Part shown: piece by piece, positions 52,198 through 61,393 of the stretch
How positions within the stretch are numbered: the stretch's first letter is position 1
Layout: each line of letters starts with the position of its first letter
NCBI GenBank assembly: GCA_034086985.1
Contig: JAXDZG010000021.1
Location: 1-64,000, forward strand
Length of the DNA: 64,000 bases
Direction of reading: 5' to 3'
Source of the DNA: Phascolarctobacterium_A sp034086985
GTDB taxonomy: Bacteria; Bacillota; Negativicutes; Acidaminococcales; Acidaminococcaceae
Made by a program: the position numbers and the translations under genes
The notes under the pieces: model-generated
Told to the model about the DNA's origin: nothing
Database searches by the model: none
The model's input: only the letters and a program-made list of their open reading frames with translations

Positions 52198-53499
52198 ATG
52201 ACAACATTAAAGATATTTCCAACTAAATTACAGGGCACTGTGGTAGCTCCTTCCTCTAAAAGCATGGGGCATAGAGAAATTATTTGTGCTGCCCTTGCTT
52301 GTGGCACCAGCATCATAGACAACATCAGCATGTCCAAGGATATTGAAGCTACCATGCGTTGCCTCAAGGCCATCAATGTGGCTGTGGACGAAATTCCCAG
52401 CATGATTGAAGGACGCAAGGCTTTGCAAATCTCCGGTACAGGTCATCCCATGGCCGCTGCCGATAGTGTGGATTGCGGCGAAAGCGGCTCCACTTTGCGG
52501 TTCTTCCTGCCCTTGGGTGCCAACCTCAACTGCCCACTGACCTTTACGGGCCATGGCAAGCTGGTGAGCCGTCCCTTGCAGGCTTATTACGATATATTTG
52601 ACGAAAAATTTATTCAATACTTTAATGATAACGGCAATTTGCCTGTGACTGTAAATGGTCGTCTTACTCCCGGCACCTACAAGCTGCCCGGTGATGTGAG
52701 CAGCCAGTTTGTCAGTGGCTTGCTCTTTGCGCTGCCCCTTTTAAGTGGTGACTCCGTCATCGAAATCACATCTTCCCTGGAGTCCAGTGCTTATGTGGAT
52801 ATGACTATCAACTGCTTGGCTAAATTCGGCGTTCAGATTGAGAACGAGGGCGGACAGCATCGTCGCTATTTAGTCAAGGGCAAGCAGTGCTATCAGGCTC
52901 AGGATAGCCAAGTAGAGGGCGATTGGTCCCAGGCAGCCTTTTGGACTGTGGGTGGTAGCCTTGGCACAAGCGTCACCTGTGAGGGTGTGAACGTGAACTC
53001 CCTGCAGGGCGACCAAGCTGTAGTTAGCATCATGGAGCGCATGGGAGCGGCCCTTAAGCAGGACGCTAACAGCGTCACTGTTACTGGCGGTGCGACCAAA
53101 GCCACTGTGATTGACGCGGCTAACTGTCCCGATATTATCCCCGTGCTGACGGTTTTAGCAGCTGTCAGCGAGGGCACAACGAAGATTATTAACGCTGGTC
53201 GCCTGCGTATCAAGGAATGTGATCGCTTGGCAGCCATGACCAGCGAGTTAAATAAAATGGGCGCTGCTATTACGGAGGAGCCTGAAGGTCTCACCATTGT
53301 GGGCAAGCCGGATGGTCTTAAGGGTGGCGTAACAGTGGACACATGGAACGACCATCGCATTGCTATGAGCCTCGCTATCGCAGCGCAAAAATGCCGGGAG
53401 CCCATAATTTTGACAGGCGCAGAGAGCGTTGCCAAATCCTATCCCACATTCTGGGAGGATTATAAAAGCGTGGGCGGCCTAGTGGAGGAAGTAAAATGA
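52198..53499 (+). CDS. aroA: EPSP synthase (3-phosphoshikimate 1-carboxyvinyltransferase)
   Basis: A 433-aa enzyme with VAPSSKSMGHREIICAAL (the N-terminal KS-R motif, here with Gly-His preceding the Arg), DCGESGSTLRFFLPL, LPGDVSSQFVSGLL, the GDWSQAAFW block and the C-terminal KECDRL and DHRIAMSLAIA. It adds enolpyruvate to shikimate-3-phosphate. ATG 52198 follows GGGG and avoids reaching back into aroB. The first active-site loop is SSKSMGHR rather than the SKS.SNR of class I enzymes, which may place it with class II-like sequences. It overlaps aroC by four bases. Confidence 0.95.
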   Translation: MTTLKIFPTKLQGTVVAPSSKSMGHREIICAALACGTSIIDNISMSKDIEATMRCLKAINVAVDEIPSMIEGRKALQISGTGHPMAAADSVDCGESGSTLRFFLPLGANLNCPLTFTGHGKLVSRPLQAYYDIFDEKFIQYFNDNGNLPVTVNGRLTPGTYKLPGDVSSQFVSGLLFALPLLSGDSVIEITSSLESSAYVDMTINCLAKFGVQIENEGGQHRRYLVKGKQCYQAQDSQVEGDWSQAAFWTVGGSLGTSVTCEGVNVNSLQGDQAVVSIMERMGAALKQDANSVTVTGGATKATVIDAANCPDIIPVLTVLAAVSEGTTKIINAGRLRIKECDRLAAMTSELNKMGAAITEEPEGLTIVGKPDGLKGGVTVDTWNDHRIAMSLAIAAQKCREPIILTGAESVAKSYPTFWEDYKSVGGLVEEVK

Positions 53500-54590
53500 G
53501 CGGAATTTATGGCATGAATATCAAAATGTCCATCTACGGCGAGTCCCACGGCAAGGCCGTCGGCGTCGTCCTAGACGGACTGCCGCCGGGCCTTGCCTTG
53601 GACGAGGAGGCTATCGCCTCCGAAATGGCGCGTCGCGCCCCCGGCCAGAGCGCGCTGACCACAGCGCGCAAGGAAAGTGACGCCGTGGAAATCCAGAGCG
53701 GCTTCTTCAACGGCTACACCACGGGCACACCCCTGTGTGCCCGCATCGCCAATAGCGACCAGCACTCCAAGGATTACAGCATCTTCAAGGACAAGATGCG
53801 CCCGGGCCACGGCGACTACGCCGGGAACGTGCGCTACCAGGGCTACAACGATTACCGCGGCGGCGGGCACTTTAGTGCGCGCCTGACGGCGCCCCTCGTG
53901 TTCGCCGGCGCAGTGGCCAAGCAAGTTCTCGCCCAATACGGCATTACCGTGGGTGCGCACATTCTGCGCATTCACGATATTGTGGAGCCTAGCTTCAACC
54001 CCTTGGGCGAAAGTGAAGCTACCTTAAAGGCTGTCGACAGCAAGCCCTTCCCTGTTTTGGACGACGCCATTGGCGTGCAAATGCAAAACTGCATTCTCAC
54101 TGCCAAGGGCGTACTTAACAGCGTGGGCGGTGTCATCGAGCTCATGGCTATTAATTTGCCTGCTGGGCTAGGCGCTCCCTATTTCGACTCCGTGGAAAGC
54201 CGACTTAGCCAAATCCTCTTTTCTGTGCCCGCGGTGAAGGGCATCGAATTCGGTGAGGGCTTTGGCTTTGCCAAGCTCACCGGTGCTGAGGCTAATGACC
54301 AAATGCATTACGAGGATGGCAAGGTGCGTTGCTATACCAACCACAACGGTGGCATTACCGGTGGTATTACCAATGGGATGCCCCTGCTCTTTAGAGTAGC
54401 CATGAAGCCCACACCCTCCATTTCCCGTGAGCAAAAAACGGTGAGCCTTGCGGAGCAAAGCGATACTACCCTGACCATTGTGGGTCGCCATGATCCCTGC
54501 ATTGTGCAGCGTGCTATACCTGTTATCGAGGCTGTCACCGCCTGGACATTGTGGGATTTATTAATCGAAGCAAAGAAATGGGAGAAATAA
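53496..54590 (+). CDS. aroC: Chorismate synthase
   Basis: A 364-aa FMN-dependent enzyme: N-terminal IYGESHGKAVGVVLDGLPPG, RPGHGDYAGNVRYQGYNDYRGGGHFSAR (flavin/substrate loop), GGITGGITNGMPL and GRHDPCIVQRAIPV. It makes chorismate from EPSP. The start overlaps the aroA stop. The 5' third of the gene is noticeably GC-rich. pheA starts one base after the stop. Confidence 0.97.
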   Translation: MSGIYGMNIKMSIYGESHGKAVGVVLDGLPPGLALDEEAIASEMARRAPGQSALTTARKESDAVEIQSGFFNGYTTGTPLCARIANSDQHSKDYSIFKDKMRPGHGDYAGNVRYQGYNDYRGGGHFSARLTAPLVFAGAVAKQVLAQYGITVGAHILRIHDIVEPSFNPLGESEATLKAVDSKPFPVLDDAIGVQMQNCILTAKGVLNSVGGVIELMAINLPAGLGAPYFDSVESRLSQILFSVPAVKGIEFGEGFGFAKLTGAEANDQMHYEDGKVRCYTNHNGGITGGITNGMPLLFRVAMKPTPSISREQKTVSLAEQSDTTLTIVGRHDPCIVQRAIPVIEAVTAWTLWDLLIEAKKWEK

Positions 54591-54591
54591 A

Positions 54592-55710
54592 ATGCAGGAA
54601 CTGGATTTAGAATTAATTCGCAAGGAAATAGACAAGGCCGACAGCCAATTGGCAGAGGTTTTGGAAAAACGCCTGCAGCTGGTAATGCAGGTTGCAGCCT
54701 ATAAAAAATCCAAGGGCATGCCTGTGAAGGATAAAAATCGTGAGGCCAAGGTTATCGCCAAGGTGGCCAGCCTGTTGGAAAATAAGGATTATTCCATAGC
54801 TGTAAAAAATATTATGCGCGGTATTATCGATCAAGCCTGCGTGTTGGAGGAAACTGCTTTGGCAGAGCCCTCCGATAGAACCTTTGAGGTGGCCTGCTTC
54901 GGTCCTGCAGGCTCCTTCACCCATCAGGCATTGGAGGATTACTTCCGCGGACGCAAGTTCAACCGCCACCACTATAATACCTTTGAAGAGGTTATTACCA
55001 GCATTTCCGATGGTGTCATGGACTACGCCGTGCTGCCCATTGAAAACAGCTCCACCGGTGGCATCACCGAAGTTTATGACCTGCTGCGTCAATATGACTG
55101 CTATATTGTGGGCGAGCAGTGCGTCAAGATTGAGCAAAATTTGCTGGGCTGTGAGGGTGCGTCCCTGCAGACCATTAAAACGGTTTATTCTCATCCACAG
55201 GGCTTTAAGCAAAGTAAGGACTTCTTCAAGGATTATCCCCAAATGGAGCAGGTTCCTTTCTTCAGTACCTCCAAGAGTGCGGAAGAGGTTGCCGAAAAGC
55301 AGGATATTACCTTGGGTGCTATTGCAGGCAAGGCTGCAGCAGATTTGTACAATCTAAAGGTTATCGCCCCTGCCATTAATAGCAACAGCAATAACTATAC
55401 CCGCTTCATCATTATTGCCCAAAAGCCGGAAATCATTCCCAACGCCAACAAGATTACTTTGATTGTGGCTGTTAAGCACGAGACCGGCTCCCTGTATAAA
55501 ATGCTGGCCAGCTTCTATCACACTGGCTTGAACCTGATGAATTTGGAATCCCGTCCCATGGTGGGCAAGTCCTGGGAATACTTCTTCTACATTGATGTTA
55601 CCGGCAATATGTCCGATCCGCTGGTGGCCGATGTGATGGAAGAGGTGCGTGCTAAGAGTACTTATGTGAAGGTGCTGGGCAATTACCGTGCTTACGAAAA
55701 GAAGGAGTAG
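54592..55710 (+). CDS. pheA: Bifunctional chorismate mutase/prephenate dehydratase
   Basis: A 372-aa fusion. Residues 1-85 are an AroQ-type chorismate mutase (LELIRKEIDKADSQLAEVLEKRLQL). Residues of about 100-280 are prephenate dehydratase (FGPAGSFTHQALEDYF, PIENSSTGGI, YTRFIII). The C-terminal ACT domain has TGSLYKMLASFYHTGLNLMNLESRPMVGK, carrying the ESRP phenylalanine-binding motif, so feedback inhibition by phenylalanine is expected. It supplies phenylpyruvate, and its mutase also feeds tyrA. Confidence 0.96.
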   Translation: MQELDLELIRKEIDKADSQLAEVLEKRLQLVMQVAAYKKSKGMPVKDKNREAKVIAKVASLLENKDYSIAVKNIMRGIIDQACVLEETALAEPSDRTFEVACFGPAGSFTHQALEDYFRGRKFNRHHYNTFEEVITSISDGVMDYAVLPIENSSTGGITEVYDLLRQYDCYIVGEQCVKIEQNLLGCEGASLQTIKTVYSHPQGFKQSKDFFKDYPQMEQVPFFSTSKSAEEVAEKQDITLGAIAGKAAADLYNLKVIAPAINSNSNNYTRFIIIAQKPEIIPNANKITLIVAVKHETGSLYKMLASFYHTGLNLMNLESRPMVGKSWEYFFYIDVTGNMSDPLVADVMEEVRAKSTYVKVLGNYRAYEKKE

Positions 55711-55713
55711 GCT

Positions 55714-56538
55714 ATGGACGCAGTTAATAAATTTGGCTTGATCGGTGGTAAGCTGGGGCATAGTCTGTCCCCAGCGATTCACCAATTATTCTTTGAATAC
55801 ACAGGTAAAACTGGCAGCTATGAGCTTTTGGAAACGGAGCTGGAGGCGCTTCCTGAGCTCATGGGTAGGCTGCGTCAGGGCTTTGTGGGAACTAATGTGA
55901 CCATTCCCCATAAGCTGCACGTGATGCCCTTGTTAGATGCAATCGCCCCTGAAGCAGCAGCCATCGGTGCTGTGAATACGATTAAGTTTACTTCTGAAGG
56001 TGCCTTTGGCTACAACACGGATTATTTTGGCTTTGGACGCATGCTGGAGTATAATGATATTAAGGTTGCAGGCAAGGTCTGCGCCGTGCTGGGCACGGGC
56101 GGAGCTGCACGTGCGGTAGTAAAATACCTCACCGATAAAAAATGTGCCAAGCTCTATCTGGTAACCCGTGATGTGTTTAAGGTGGATTCCCATTTTGCAA
56201 AGATAAATCCTAAAATTAAAGTTATCGACTATGCAAGATTGGACGCTTTGCAGGGCGATTTGCTGGTAAACTGCACTCCCGTGGGCATGTTCCCCAAGGT
56301 GGAGGCCTCTCCTGTTAGCTCCGAGGTAAGCTTCGCCTTTGACGCCAGTGTAGATTTGATTTATAATCCATCCCAAACCCTGTTTTTAAAGCAAGCGGCC
56401 GAGGCCGGCAACAAAGCCGTGAATGGTCTCTTTATGCTGGTGGCTCAGGCCGTGGCAGCCCAAGAGATTTGGCAGGGCGAGCGCTATGAGAGCGAGCTCA
56501 TCGTGCGCATTATGCAGGAGCTGGAGAAGAAGCTATGA
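55714..56538 (+). CDS. aroE: Shikimate dehydrogenase
   Basis: A 274-aa enzyme: FGLIGGKLGHSLSPAIHQLFF, catalytic Lys in GTNVTIPHKLHVMP, AIGAVNTI, the NADP motif VLGTGGAARAVVKYL and DLIYNPSQTLFLKQA. It reduces 3-dehydroshikimate. Its stop overlaps the start of aroK. Confidence 0.96.
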   Translation: MDAVNKFGLIGGKLGHSLSPAIHQLFFEYTGKTGSYELLETELEALPELMGRLRQGFVGTNVTIPHKLHVMPLLDAIAPEAAAIGAVNTIKFTSEGAFGYNTDYFGFGRMLEYNDIKVAGKVCAVLGTGGAARAVVKYLTDKKCAKLYLVTRDVFKVDSHFAKINPKIKVIDYARLDALQGDLLVNCTPVGMFPKVEASPVSSEVSFAFDASVDLIYNPSQTLFLKQAAEAGNKAVNGLFMLVAQAVAAQEIWQGERYESELIVRIMQELEKKL

Positions 56539-57035
56539 AAAATATTGTGTTGATTGGCATGCCCGGCTGTGGCAAGAGCACCTTTGGCAAGCGCTTGGCC
56601 AAGCGCTTGGGACGCAAGTTTTACGACGCAGACGAGGTTTTGGAGCAGCGGGAGCAGCGGACCATCAAGGATTTCTTCGCTGAAAGCGAAGATGCTTTTC
56701 GGGCAGCTGAGACGCGCACGCTTGCCTTTCTGGCGGAGCTGGAGGACGCTGTTATCGCCACCGGCGGTGGCGCTGTAAAGCGGTCCGAGAATATGGAGCT
56801 CATGAAGCACAAGGGCGTGGTGGTCTTTTTAGACCGCAAGCCTGAGCAGATTTTGGGCAATATTGAGGGCGATGCCCGTCCGCTCCTGGCAGCGGACAAG
56901 CAGCGCATCTTTAAGCTTTACGAGGAGCGCATTGACTTATATCGTAAGTATGCGGATAAGATTATTACCAATAGCGGCGATTTTGGCAGGACTCTGGCGG
57001 CGCTGGAGGCCTATGCCAAGCAAGCTATAGAATGA
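56535..57035 (+). CDS. aroK: Shikimate kinase
   Basis: A 166-aa P-loop kinase: Walker A GMPGCGKST, the DADE substrate/Mg motif after RKFYDADEVLE, the lid region and VIATGGGAV. It phosphorylates shikimate at the 3-hydroxyl. It overlaps aroE by four bases, and aroQ starts 12 bases later. Confidence 0.95.
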   Translation: MKNIVLIGMPGCGKSTFGKRLAKRLGRKFYDADEVLEQREQRTIKDFFAESEDAFRAAETRTLAFLAELEDAVIATGGGAVKRSENMELMKHKGVVVFLDRKPEQILGNIEGDARPLLAADKQRIFKLYEERIDLYRKYADKIITNSGDFGRTLAALEAYAKQAIE

Positions 57036-57047
57036 GGGTGTTTAGTT

Positions 57048-57488
57048 ATGCGAAGAATTCTAGTTTTAAATGGACCCAACATTAATATGCTGGGCACCCG
57101 CGAAAAGGCCATTTATGGCCGTCGCGATTATGAGAGCCTGTGTGCTTACATTCGCTCTGCGGCTGCACGCTTGGGCGTGGAGGTGGAGCTGCTACAAAGC
57201 AATTATGAGGGCGATATCGTTACCGCCATTCAAAAGGCCTACGGCCAGTTTGATGGCATCGTTATCAATCCGGCAGCCTTTACTCATTACAGCGTGGCTA
57301 TTTTAGATGCTCTCAAGGCAGTGAATATTCCTGCTATCGAGGTGCATATCAGCAATATTCATAAGCGTGAAGAGTTCCGTCATCATTCCGTAACTGTGGC
57401 TGGCTGTGTGGGCCAAATCTGTGGCTTAGGCTTTGCGGGCTATGCTTTAGCTCTTGAAGCATTGTCAGTCTATGAACCTGAAGAATAA
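57048..57488 (+). CDS. aroQ: Type II 3-dehydroquinate dehydratase
   Basis: A 146-aa enzyme: LVLNGPNINMLGTREKAIYG (with the catalytic Tyr and flexible-loop Arg), INPAAFTHYSVAI and VHISNIHKREEFRHHS. It dehydrates 3-dehydroquinate. It is the last gene of the operon, which now covers every step from DAHP to chorismate plus both prephenate branches; only the final transaminase is missing. Confidence 0.97.
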   Translation: MRRILVLNGPNINMLGTREKAIYGRRDYESLCAYIRSAAARLGVEVELLQSNYEGDIVTAIQKAYGQFDGIVINPAAFTHYSVAILDALKAVNIPAIEVHISNIHKREEFRHHSVTVAGCVGQICGLGFAGYALALEALSVYEPEE

Positions 57489-57510
57489 ATAACGAGATTA
57501 TGCTTATTTA

Positions 57511-57545
57511 ACCCTCGTGGCTGTGGCCGCGAGGGTTTTGCTTTT
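57511..57545 (+). terminator. Rho-independent terminator after the aromatic operon
   Basis: AACCCTCG and CGAGGGTT pair, with inner GGC/GCC, followed by TTGCTTTT. Confidence 0.8.
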
Positions 57546-57620
57546 GGGTAAAATATCATTTCGCAAAGCGCTTGCTATGGGGTATAATATAAAGATAGCT
57601 AACGTAAAGGGGGCTTTGTA

Positions 57621-57914
57621 ATGACCATTATTATCTGCGCTATTACAGCGGGCATACTGCTGGGATGGCTGGATGTTTTTAATTATAGAACGAAGCTGTG
57701 GCTTAATCGGGTGTCCACGGTATGTCTGTTTATTATTTTACTTTGCTTGGGCGCAAAAATTGGCTGCGATAGAGAGATGCTGGCGAAAATTCCGGTGCTG
57801 GGCAAGCAGGCCTTTCTTTTGGGGAGCAGCGCGATTTTGGGCTCCATGCTGCTTTTTTATGTGATTATTAAAGCATTAGCACCGCATTTTGATGAGGAAA
57901 ATGAAGTGGAATAG
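57621..57914 (+). CDS. LysO-type exporter, N-terminal half
   Basis: A 97-aa protein with about three helices (IIICAITAGILLGWLDVF, VSTVCLFIILLCLGAKIGCDREML, AFLLGSSAILGSMLLFYVII). It corresponds to the N-terminal DUF340 half of E. coli LysO (YbjE), the lysine exporter. It ends with an acidic tail, and the C-terminal half is encoded by the next gene after a 62-base gap. Substrate by homology only. Confidence 0.8.
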   Translation: MTIIICAITAGILLGWLDVFNYRTKLWLNRVSTVCLFIILLCLGAKIGCDREMLAKIPVLGKQAFLLGSSAILGSMLLFYVIIKALAPHFDEENEVE

Positions 57915-57976
57915 GTTGTCAGCTTTGATAATGACTATAGAGTTATTTTGCTTTTTGTTGGAATGGAGTTTAGAGT

Positions 57977-58573
57977 ATGGTTTGTGCTTTATTAGGAACA
58001 ATTGTAGTGGGTATGGTGCTGGGCTATGCCTTTTTGGATATAACGATTAAGCCGCTCTTGGACGATACGCTTATGACAGCGCTGGATTTCATGGGCTTTG
58101 TGGCCGGTATTGAAATCGGCAGCAATCGCCGCTTGCTAAAGCAGATTTGTACGCCGAAAAACTTAGCTTTAGCACTGGCACTTCCCACAGGTGTGGTTGT
58201 CGGCAGCCTTGGCGGAGCTTATGCGAGCCATTTCCTCACGGGTTTATCAGTTTATGACTCTATTTTGGTAGGCTCTGGCCTTGGCTGGTACAGCCTTTCC
58301 TCCGTTGTTATCAGCACCATGTATAGCACGGAGCTGGGAGCTGTAGCTTTCTTGGCCAATATGCTGCGGGAGGTTTCCTCCTTTGTGCTGATACCACTTT
58401 TAGCTCGCTGGAACAAGCTTATGTCCATTGCGCCCGGCGGTGCCGGTACCATGGACTCCCTGCTGCCCTTAGTCATTCGCGGTGCAGGTATGCAGGCGGG
58501 CATGTTTGCCTTTATCAATGGCTTACTTTTGTCACTCTTGGTGCCTGTACTTTTATCAATATTACTTGAGTAA
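57977..58573 (+). CDS. LysO-type exporter, C-terminal half
   Basis: A 198-aa membrane protein with VGSGLGWYSLSSVVIS, FLANMLREVSSFVLIPLLAR and SLLPLVIRGAGMQAGMFAFINGLLLS, the core of LysO-family proteins. It has its own ATG and a GGAG ribosome site. The gap to the N-terminal gene contains stops in frame, so it is a true two-gene arrangement rather than a single frameshift. Confidence 0.85.
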   Translation: MVCALLGTIVVGMVLGYAFLDITIKPLLDDTLMTALDFMGFVAGIEIGSNRRLLKQICTPKNLALALALPTGVVVGSLGGAYASHFLTGLSVYDSILVGSGLGWYSLSSVVISTMYSTELGAVAFLANMLREVSSFVLIPLLARWNKLMSIAPGGAGTMDSLLPLVIRGAGMQAGMFAFINGLLLSLLVPVLLSILLE

Positions 58574-58624
58574 TCATAAGCTAACCTAATAATAGAATTA
58601 GCAAAAACATTTCACAAAAATTGC

Positions 58625-58653
58625 TTGACAATCTACAAAATCATATGTAAACT
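58625..58653 (+). promoter_or_regulatory. Promoter of the feo operon
   Basis: TTGACA (58625-58630), a 17-base spacer, TAAACT (58648-58653). A TATAAT lies a few bases downstream at about 58653-58658. Confidence 0.6.
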
Positions 58654-58657
58654 ATAA

Positions 58658-58685
58658 TACGTAGTTAGATAATCCTAACTACGTA
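58658..58685. promoter_or_regulatory. Perfect 11-base inverted repeat, candidate metal-regulator operator
   Basis: TACGTAGTTAG (58658-58668) and CTAACTACGTA (58675-58685) with a six-base spacer, directly at the expected transcription start of the feo genes. The TTAG-N-CTAA core resembles DtxR/IdeR-type iron boxes. The DtxR assignment is inference. Confidence 0.5.
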
Positions 58686-58736
58686 TATTTTTACCCTAGA
58701 GTTAGCATAAGCTTACAAGAAAGGTATGGAGGGAAT

Positions 58737-58949
58737 ATGATGCCTTTACTATTGGCCCGTGTGGGCGAGGAAAACAAAATCATGGCAGTGCGTGGTAAGG
58801 GTGAAACAAAGCGCTTTTTAGAGAGCATGGGCTTTGTGGAGGGCGCAGCTATCACTGTAGTAAGCGAATTTGCCGGTAATTTAATTGTGAATGTGAAGGA
58901 TGCCCGCGTTGCTTTAAGCAAGGCAATGGCTGGCAAGATTATGATTTAA
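58737..58949 (+). CDS. feoA: FeoA-domain protein, first copy
   Basis: A 70-aa SH3-like FeoA protein: LARVGEENKIMAVRGKGETKRFLESMGFVEGAAITVVSEFAGNLIVNVKDARVALSKAMAGKIMI covers the whole fold. Its ATG follows GGAGGG. FeoA is a small cytoplasmic partner of the ferrous iron channel FeoB. A second, different FeoA follows. Confidence 0.9.
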   Translation: MMPLLLARVGEENKIMAVRGKGETKRFLESMGFVEGAAITVVSEFAGNLIVNVKDARVALSKAMAGKIMI

Positions 58950-58981
58950 GTGCATTGTTCATTGTGTTTAAGGAGGGTGCT

Positions 58982-59203
58982 ATGAAAACACTAAAGGATA
59001 TCGCTGTGGGCGAAAAGGCCGTTGTGAAAAGGTTGACCGGAGAAGGCGCCTTAAAGCGTCGTATTATGGATATGGGCGTGACTAAGGGTGTGGAAATATT
59101 TGTGCGCAAGGTTGCTCCCTTGGGTGACCCCATGGAGGTCACTGTGCGTGGTTATGAGCTAAGTCTGCGCAAGGCAGAAGCAGAAAGTATTTTAGTAGAG
59201 TAG
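58982..59203 (+). CDS. feoA: FeoA-domain protein, second copy
   Basis: A 73-aa FeoA protein, only distantly similar to the first: MKTLKDIAVGEKAVVKRL, KRRIMDMGVTKGVEIFV, and APLGDPMEVTVRGYELSLRKAEAESI (the family's classic GDP-x-x-x-RGY-LSLR motif). ATG 58982 has AAGGAGGG upstream. feoB starts 13 bases later. Confidence 0.93.
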   Translation: MKTLKDIAVGEKAVVKRLTGEGALKRRIMDMGVTKGVEIFVRKVAPLGDPMEVTVRGYELSLRKAEAESILVE

Positions 59204-59216
59204 AGGGAGGTCTGCG

Positions 59217-61361
59217 ATGAAGGAAAAGAAAATCGCTCTAGTTGGCAACCCCAACTGCGGCAAAACTACCATGTTTAACGAGCTCACCGGCTCCAAGCAA
59301 TATGTGGGCAATTGGCCCGGCGTTACTGTAGAGAAGAAGGAAGGACGCCTGAAGGGTCATGATGATGTGATTATTACTGACCTACCCGGTATATACTCCC
59401 TTTCTCCTTATACACTTGAGGAGGTTATTTCTCGTAACTACCTGTTGGATAACAATGTGGATGCTATTTTAAATCTGGTGGATGGCTCCAATATTGAGCG
59501 TAATTTATACCTCACTACTCAGGTGCTGGAAATGGGCATTCCCGTTGCTATTGCCATGAATATGATGGATATTGTGCGCAAGAATGGTGACCTTTTGCAC
59601 ATCGAGCGCCTGCAACGTGAATTGGGTTGTACCATCGTAGAAACCTCCGCCCTACGCGGTGAGGGTGTGAAGCAGGCAGCGGAGGCTGCTATCGTCGCTG
59701 CCAAGGGCAGTGCACCCAACTATCTGCGCTTTTCCGACGAGGTAGAGGCTGCCTTAAAGGCTATCCAAAAGGAAGTGGGCAGTAAAATCGAAGGCCCTAG
59801 CAAGCGCTTTTTAACAGTAAAGATCTTCGAGCGCGATGCTAAAATCATGGCTGCTCTGAGCTTATCGGAGGGTGAGAAGGCACGTGTAGAAGAGATTATC
59901 ATGATGTGCGAGGAGCAGCTTGATGATGATAGCGAAAGCATTATCACCAATGAACGCTATAATTACATTGCCAAGGTGAAGGCAGCAGCTGTAGTCAAGG
60001 GTCAGGTAGGCCTGACCACTTCCGACAAAATCGATCGTATTGTGACTAATCGCTTCTTGGCGCTACCCATTTTCGCGGCCGTAATGTTCCTTGTTTACTA
60101 TATTGCCATCGACTCCTTGGGTACTATCGTGACGGACTTCACCAATGATACGCTTTTTGGTGAATGGATTCAGCCTTGGGTACAGGAAAAGCTAGAGGCT
60201 GCCGGAACTGAGGATTGGATGGTTTCCCTTGTAGTTGACGGTATTATTGGTGGCATCGGTGCTCCCTTAGGCTTTGCGCCGCAAATGGCTATTGTCTTCC
60301 TACTTTTGAGCTTCTTGGAGGACTGCGGTTATATGGCCCGCGTAGCCTTCATCATGGATAGATTTTTCCGTCAGTTTGGCATGAGCGGTAAGAGCTTCAT
60401 CCCTCTTTTGATTTCCTCCGGCTGTGGTGTACCCGGTATTATGGCCAGCCGTACCATTGAAAATGAAAAGGATCGCCGCTTGACCATTATGACCACCACC
60501 TTCATCCCCTGCAGCGCCAAGCTGCCGGTTATCGCGTTACTCAGCGGTGCCATCATGGGCGGTGATTGGTACATGGCTCCCTTGATGTACTTCATCGGCT
60601 TCTTTGCTGTGGTTACCTCCTGTATTATCCTGAAAAAGAGCGAGCTTTTCGCAGGGGATCCGGCTCCCTTCGTCATGGAGCTGCCTCCTTACCATTTCCC
60701 GGCTGCTAAAAATCTCTTCCTGCACACCTGGGAACGCGTAGCTGGCTTCCTGAAAAAGGCCGGTACCGTCATTTTCCTGTGCTGCGTGGCTATGTGGTTC
60801 TTGGCTAGCTTCGGTATGGTGGATGGTAGTTTGGAGCTGGTAGAAGAAACCGAGCAAAGCTTCATCTCTGTTATTGGCAATGGCTTGGCACCGATTTTTG
60901 CTCCCTTGGGCTTTGCTAGCTGGCAGGCCGTGGCTGCAGCCTTCTCCGGCTTTGTAGCTAAGGAAGCCATCGTTAGCACTATGGCTATTTTGGTGGGCTT
61001 GGCAGAGGCCACCGAGGAAGAACCCGACCTGTGGCAGGCAGTGATGGCCATGTTCCCCAACGCAGTGGCAGCTTTCACCTTCCTGGTCTTCAATCTGCTG
61101 GATTCTCCTTGCTTAGCGGCAATCTCTACCATGGGACAGGAAATGAACAGCAAAAAGTGGACTATTGCTACCATTCTCTTCCAAAACCTGTATGCCTATA
61201 GCGTATGCTTGGTAATGTATCAGCTGGGTCGCGTTATGGTAGGCGGTGAAGCCTTTGACGCCGGCACTGCTGTGGCTGTAACCTTTGTAGTGGGCTTTAT
61301 CTACCTGCTCTTCCGTCCTGCGAAAAAAGGCGGTAAAAATGTCTTAAGTGTTGAAGCATAA
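59217..61361 (+). CDS. feoB: Ferrous iron transport protein B
   Basis: A 714-aa protein: N-terminal G domain (G1 GNPNCGKTT, G3 DLPG, G4 NMMD), a helical GDI-like domain, then a membrane part with Gate-type repeats including SSGCGVPGIMASRT and FIPCSAKLPVIALL, which carry the conserved cysteines of the pore. It imports Fe2+ under anaerobic conditions. It is followed 32 bases later by a Cys-rich small protein, as often seen in Firmicutes. Confidence 0.97.
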   Translation: MKEKKIALVGNPNCGKTTMFNELTGSKQYVGNWPGVTVEKKEGRLKGHDDVIITDLPGIYSLSPYTLEEVISRNYLLDNNVDAILNLVDGSNIERNLYLTTQVLEMGIPVAIAMNMMDIVRKNGDLLHIERLQRELGCTIVETSALRGEGVKQAAEAAIVAAKGSAPNYLRFSDEVEAALKAIQKEVGSKIEGPSKRFLTVKIFERDAKIMAALSLSEGEKARVEEIIMMCEEQLDDDSESIITNERYNYIAKVKAAAVVKGQVGLTTSDKIDRIVTNRFLALPIFAAVMFLVYYIAIDSLGTIVTDFTNDTLFGEWIQPWVQEKLEAAGTEDWMVSLVVDGIIGGIGAPLGFAPQMAIVFLLLSFLEDCGYMARVAFIMDRFFRQFGMSGKSFIPLLISSGCGVPGIMASRTIENEKDRRLTIMTTTFIPCSAKLPVIALLSGAIMGGDWYMAPLMYFIGFFAVVTSCIILKKSELFAGDPAPFVMELPPYHFPAAKNLFLHTWERVAGFLKKAGTVIFLCCVAMWFLASFGMVDGSLELVEETEQSFISVIGNGLAPIFAPLGFASWQAVAAAFSGFVAKEAIVSTMAILVGLAEATEEEPDLWQAVMAMFPNAVAAFTFLVFNLLDSPCLAAISTMGQEMNSKKWTIATILFQNLYAYSVCLVMYQLGRVMVGGEAFDAGTAVAVTFVVGFIYLLFRPAKKGGKNVLSVEA

Positions 61362-61393
61362 TATGCTATAATAAAATAAATGGAGGTGTTAGT

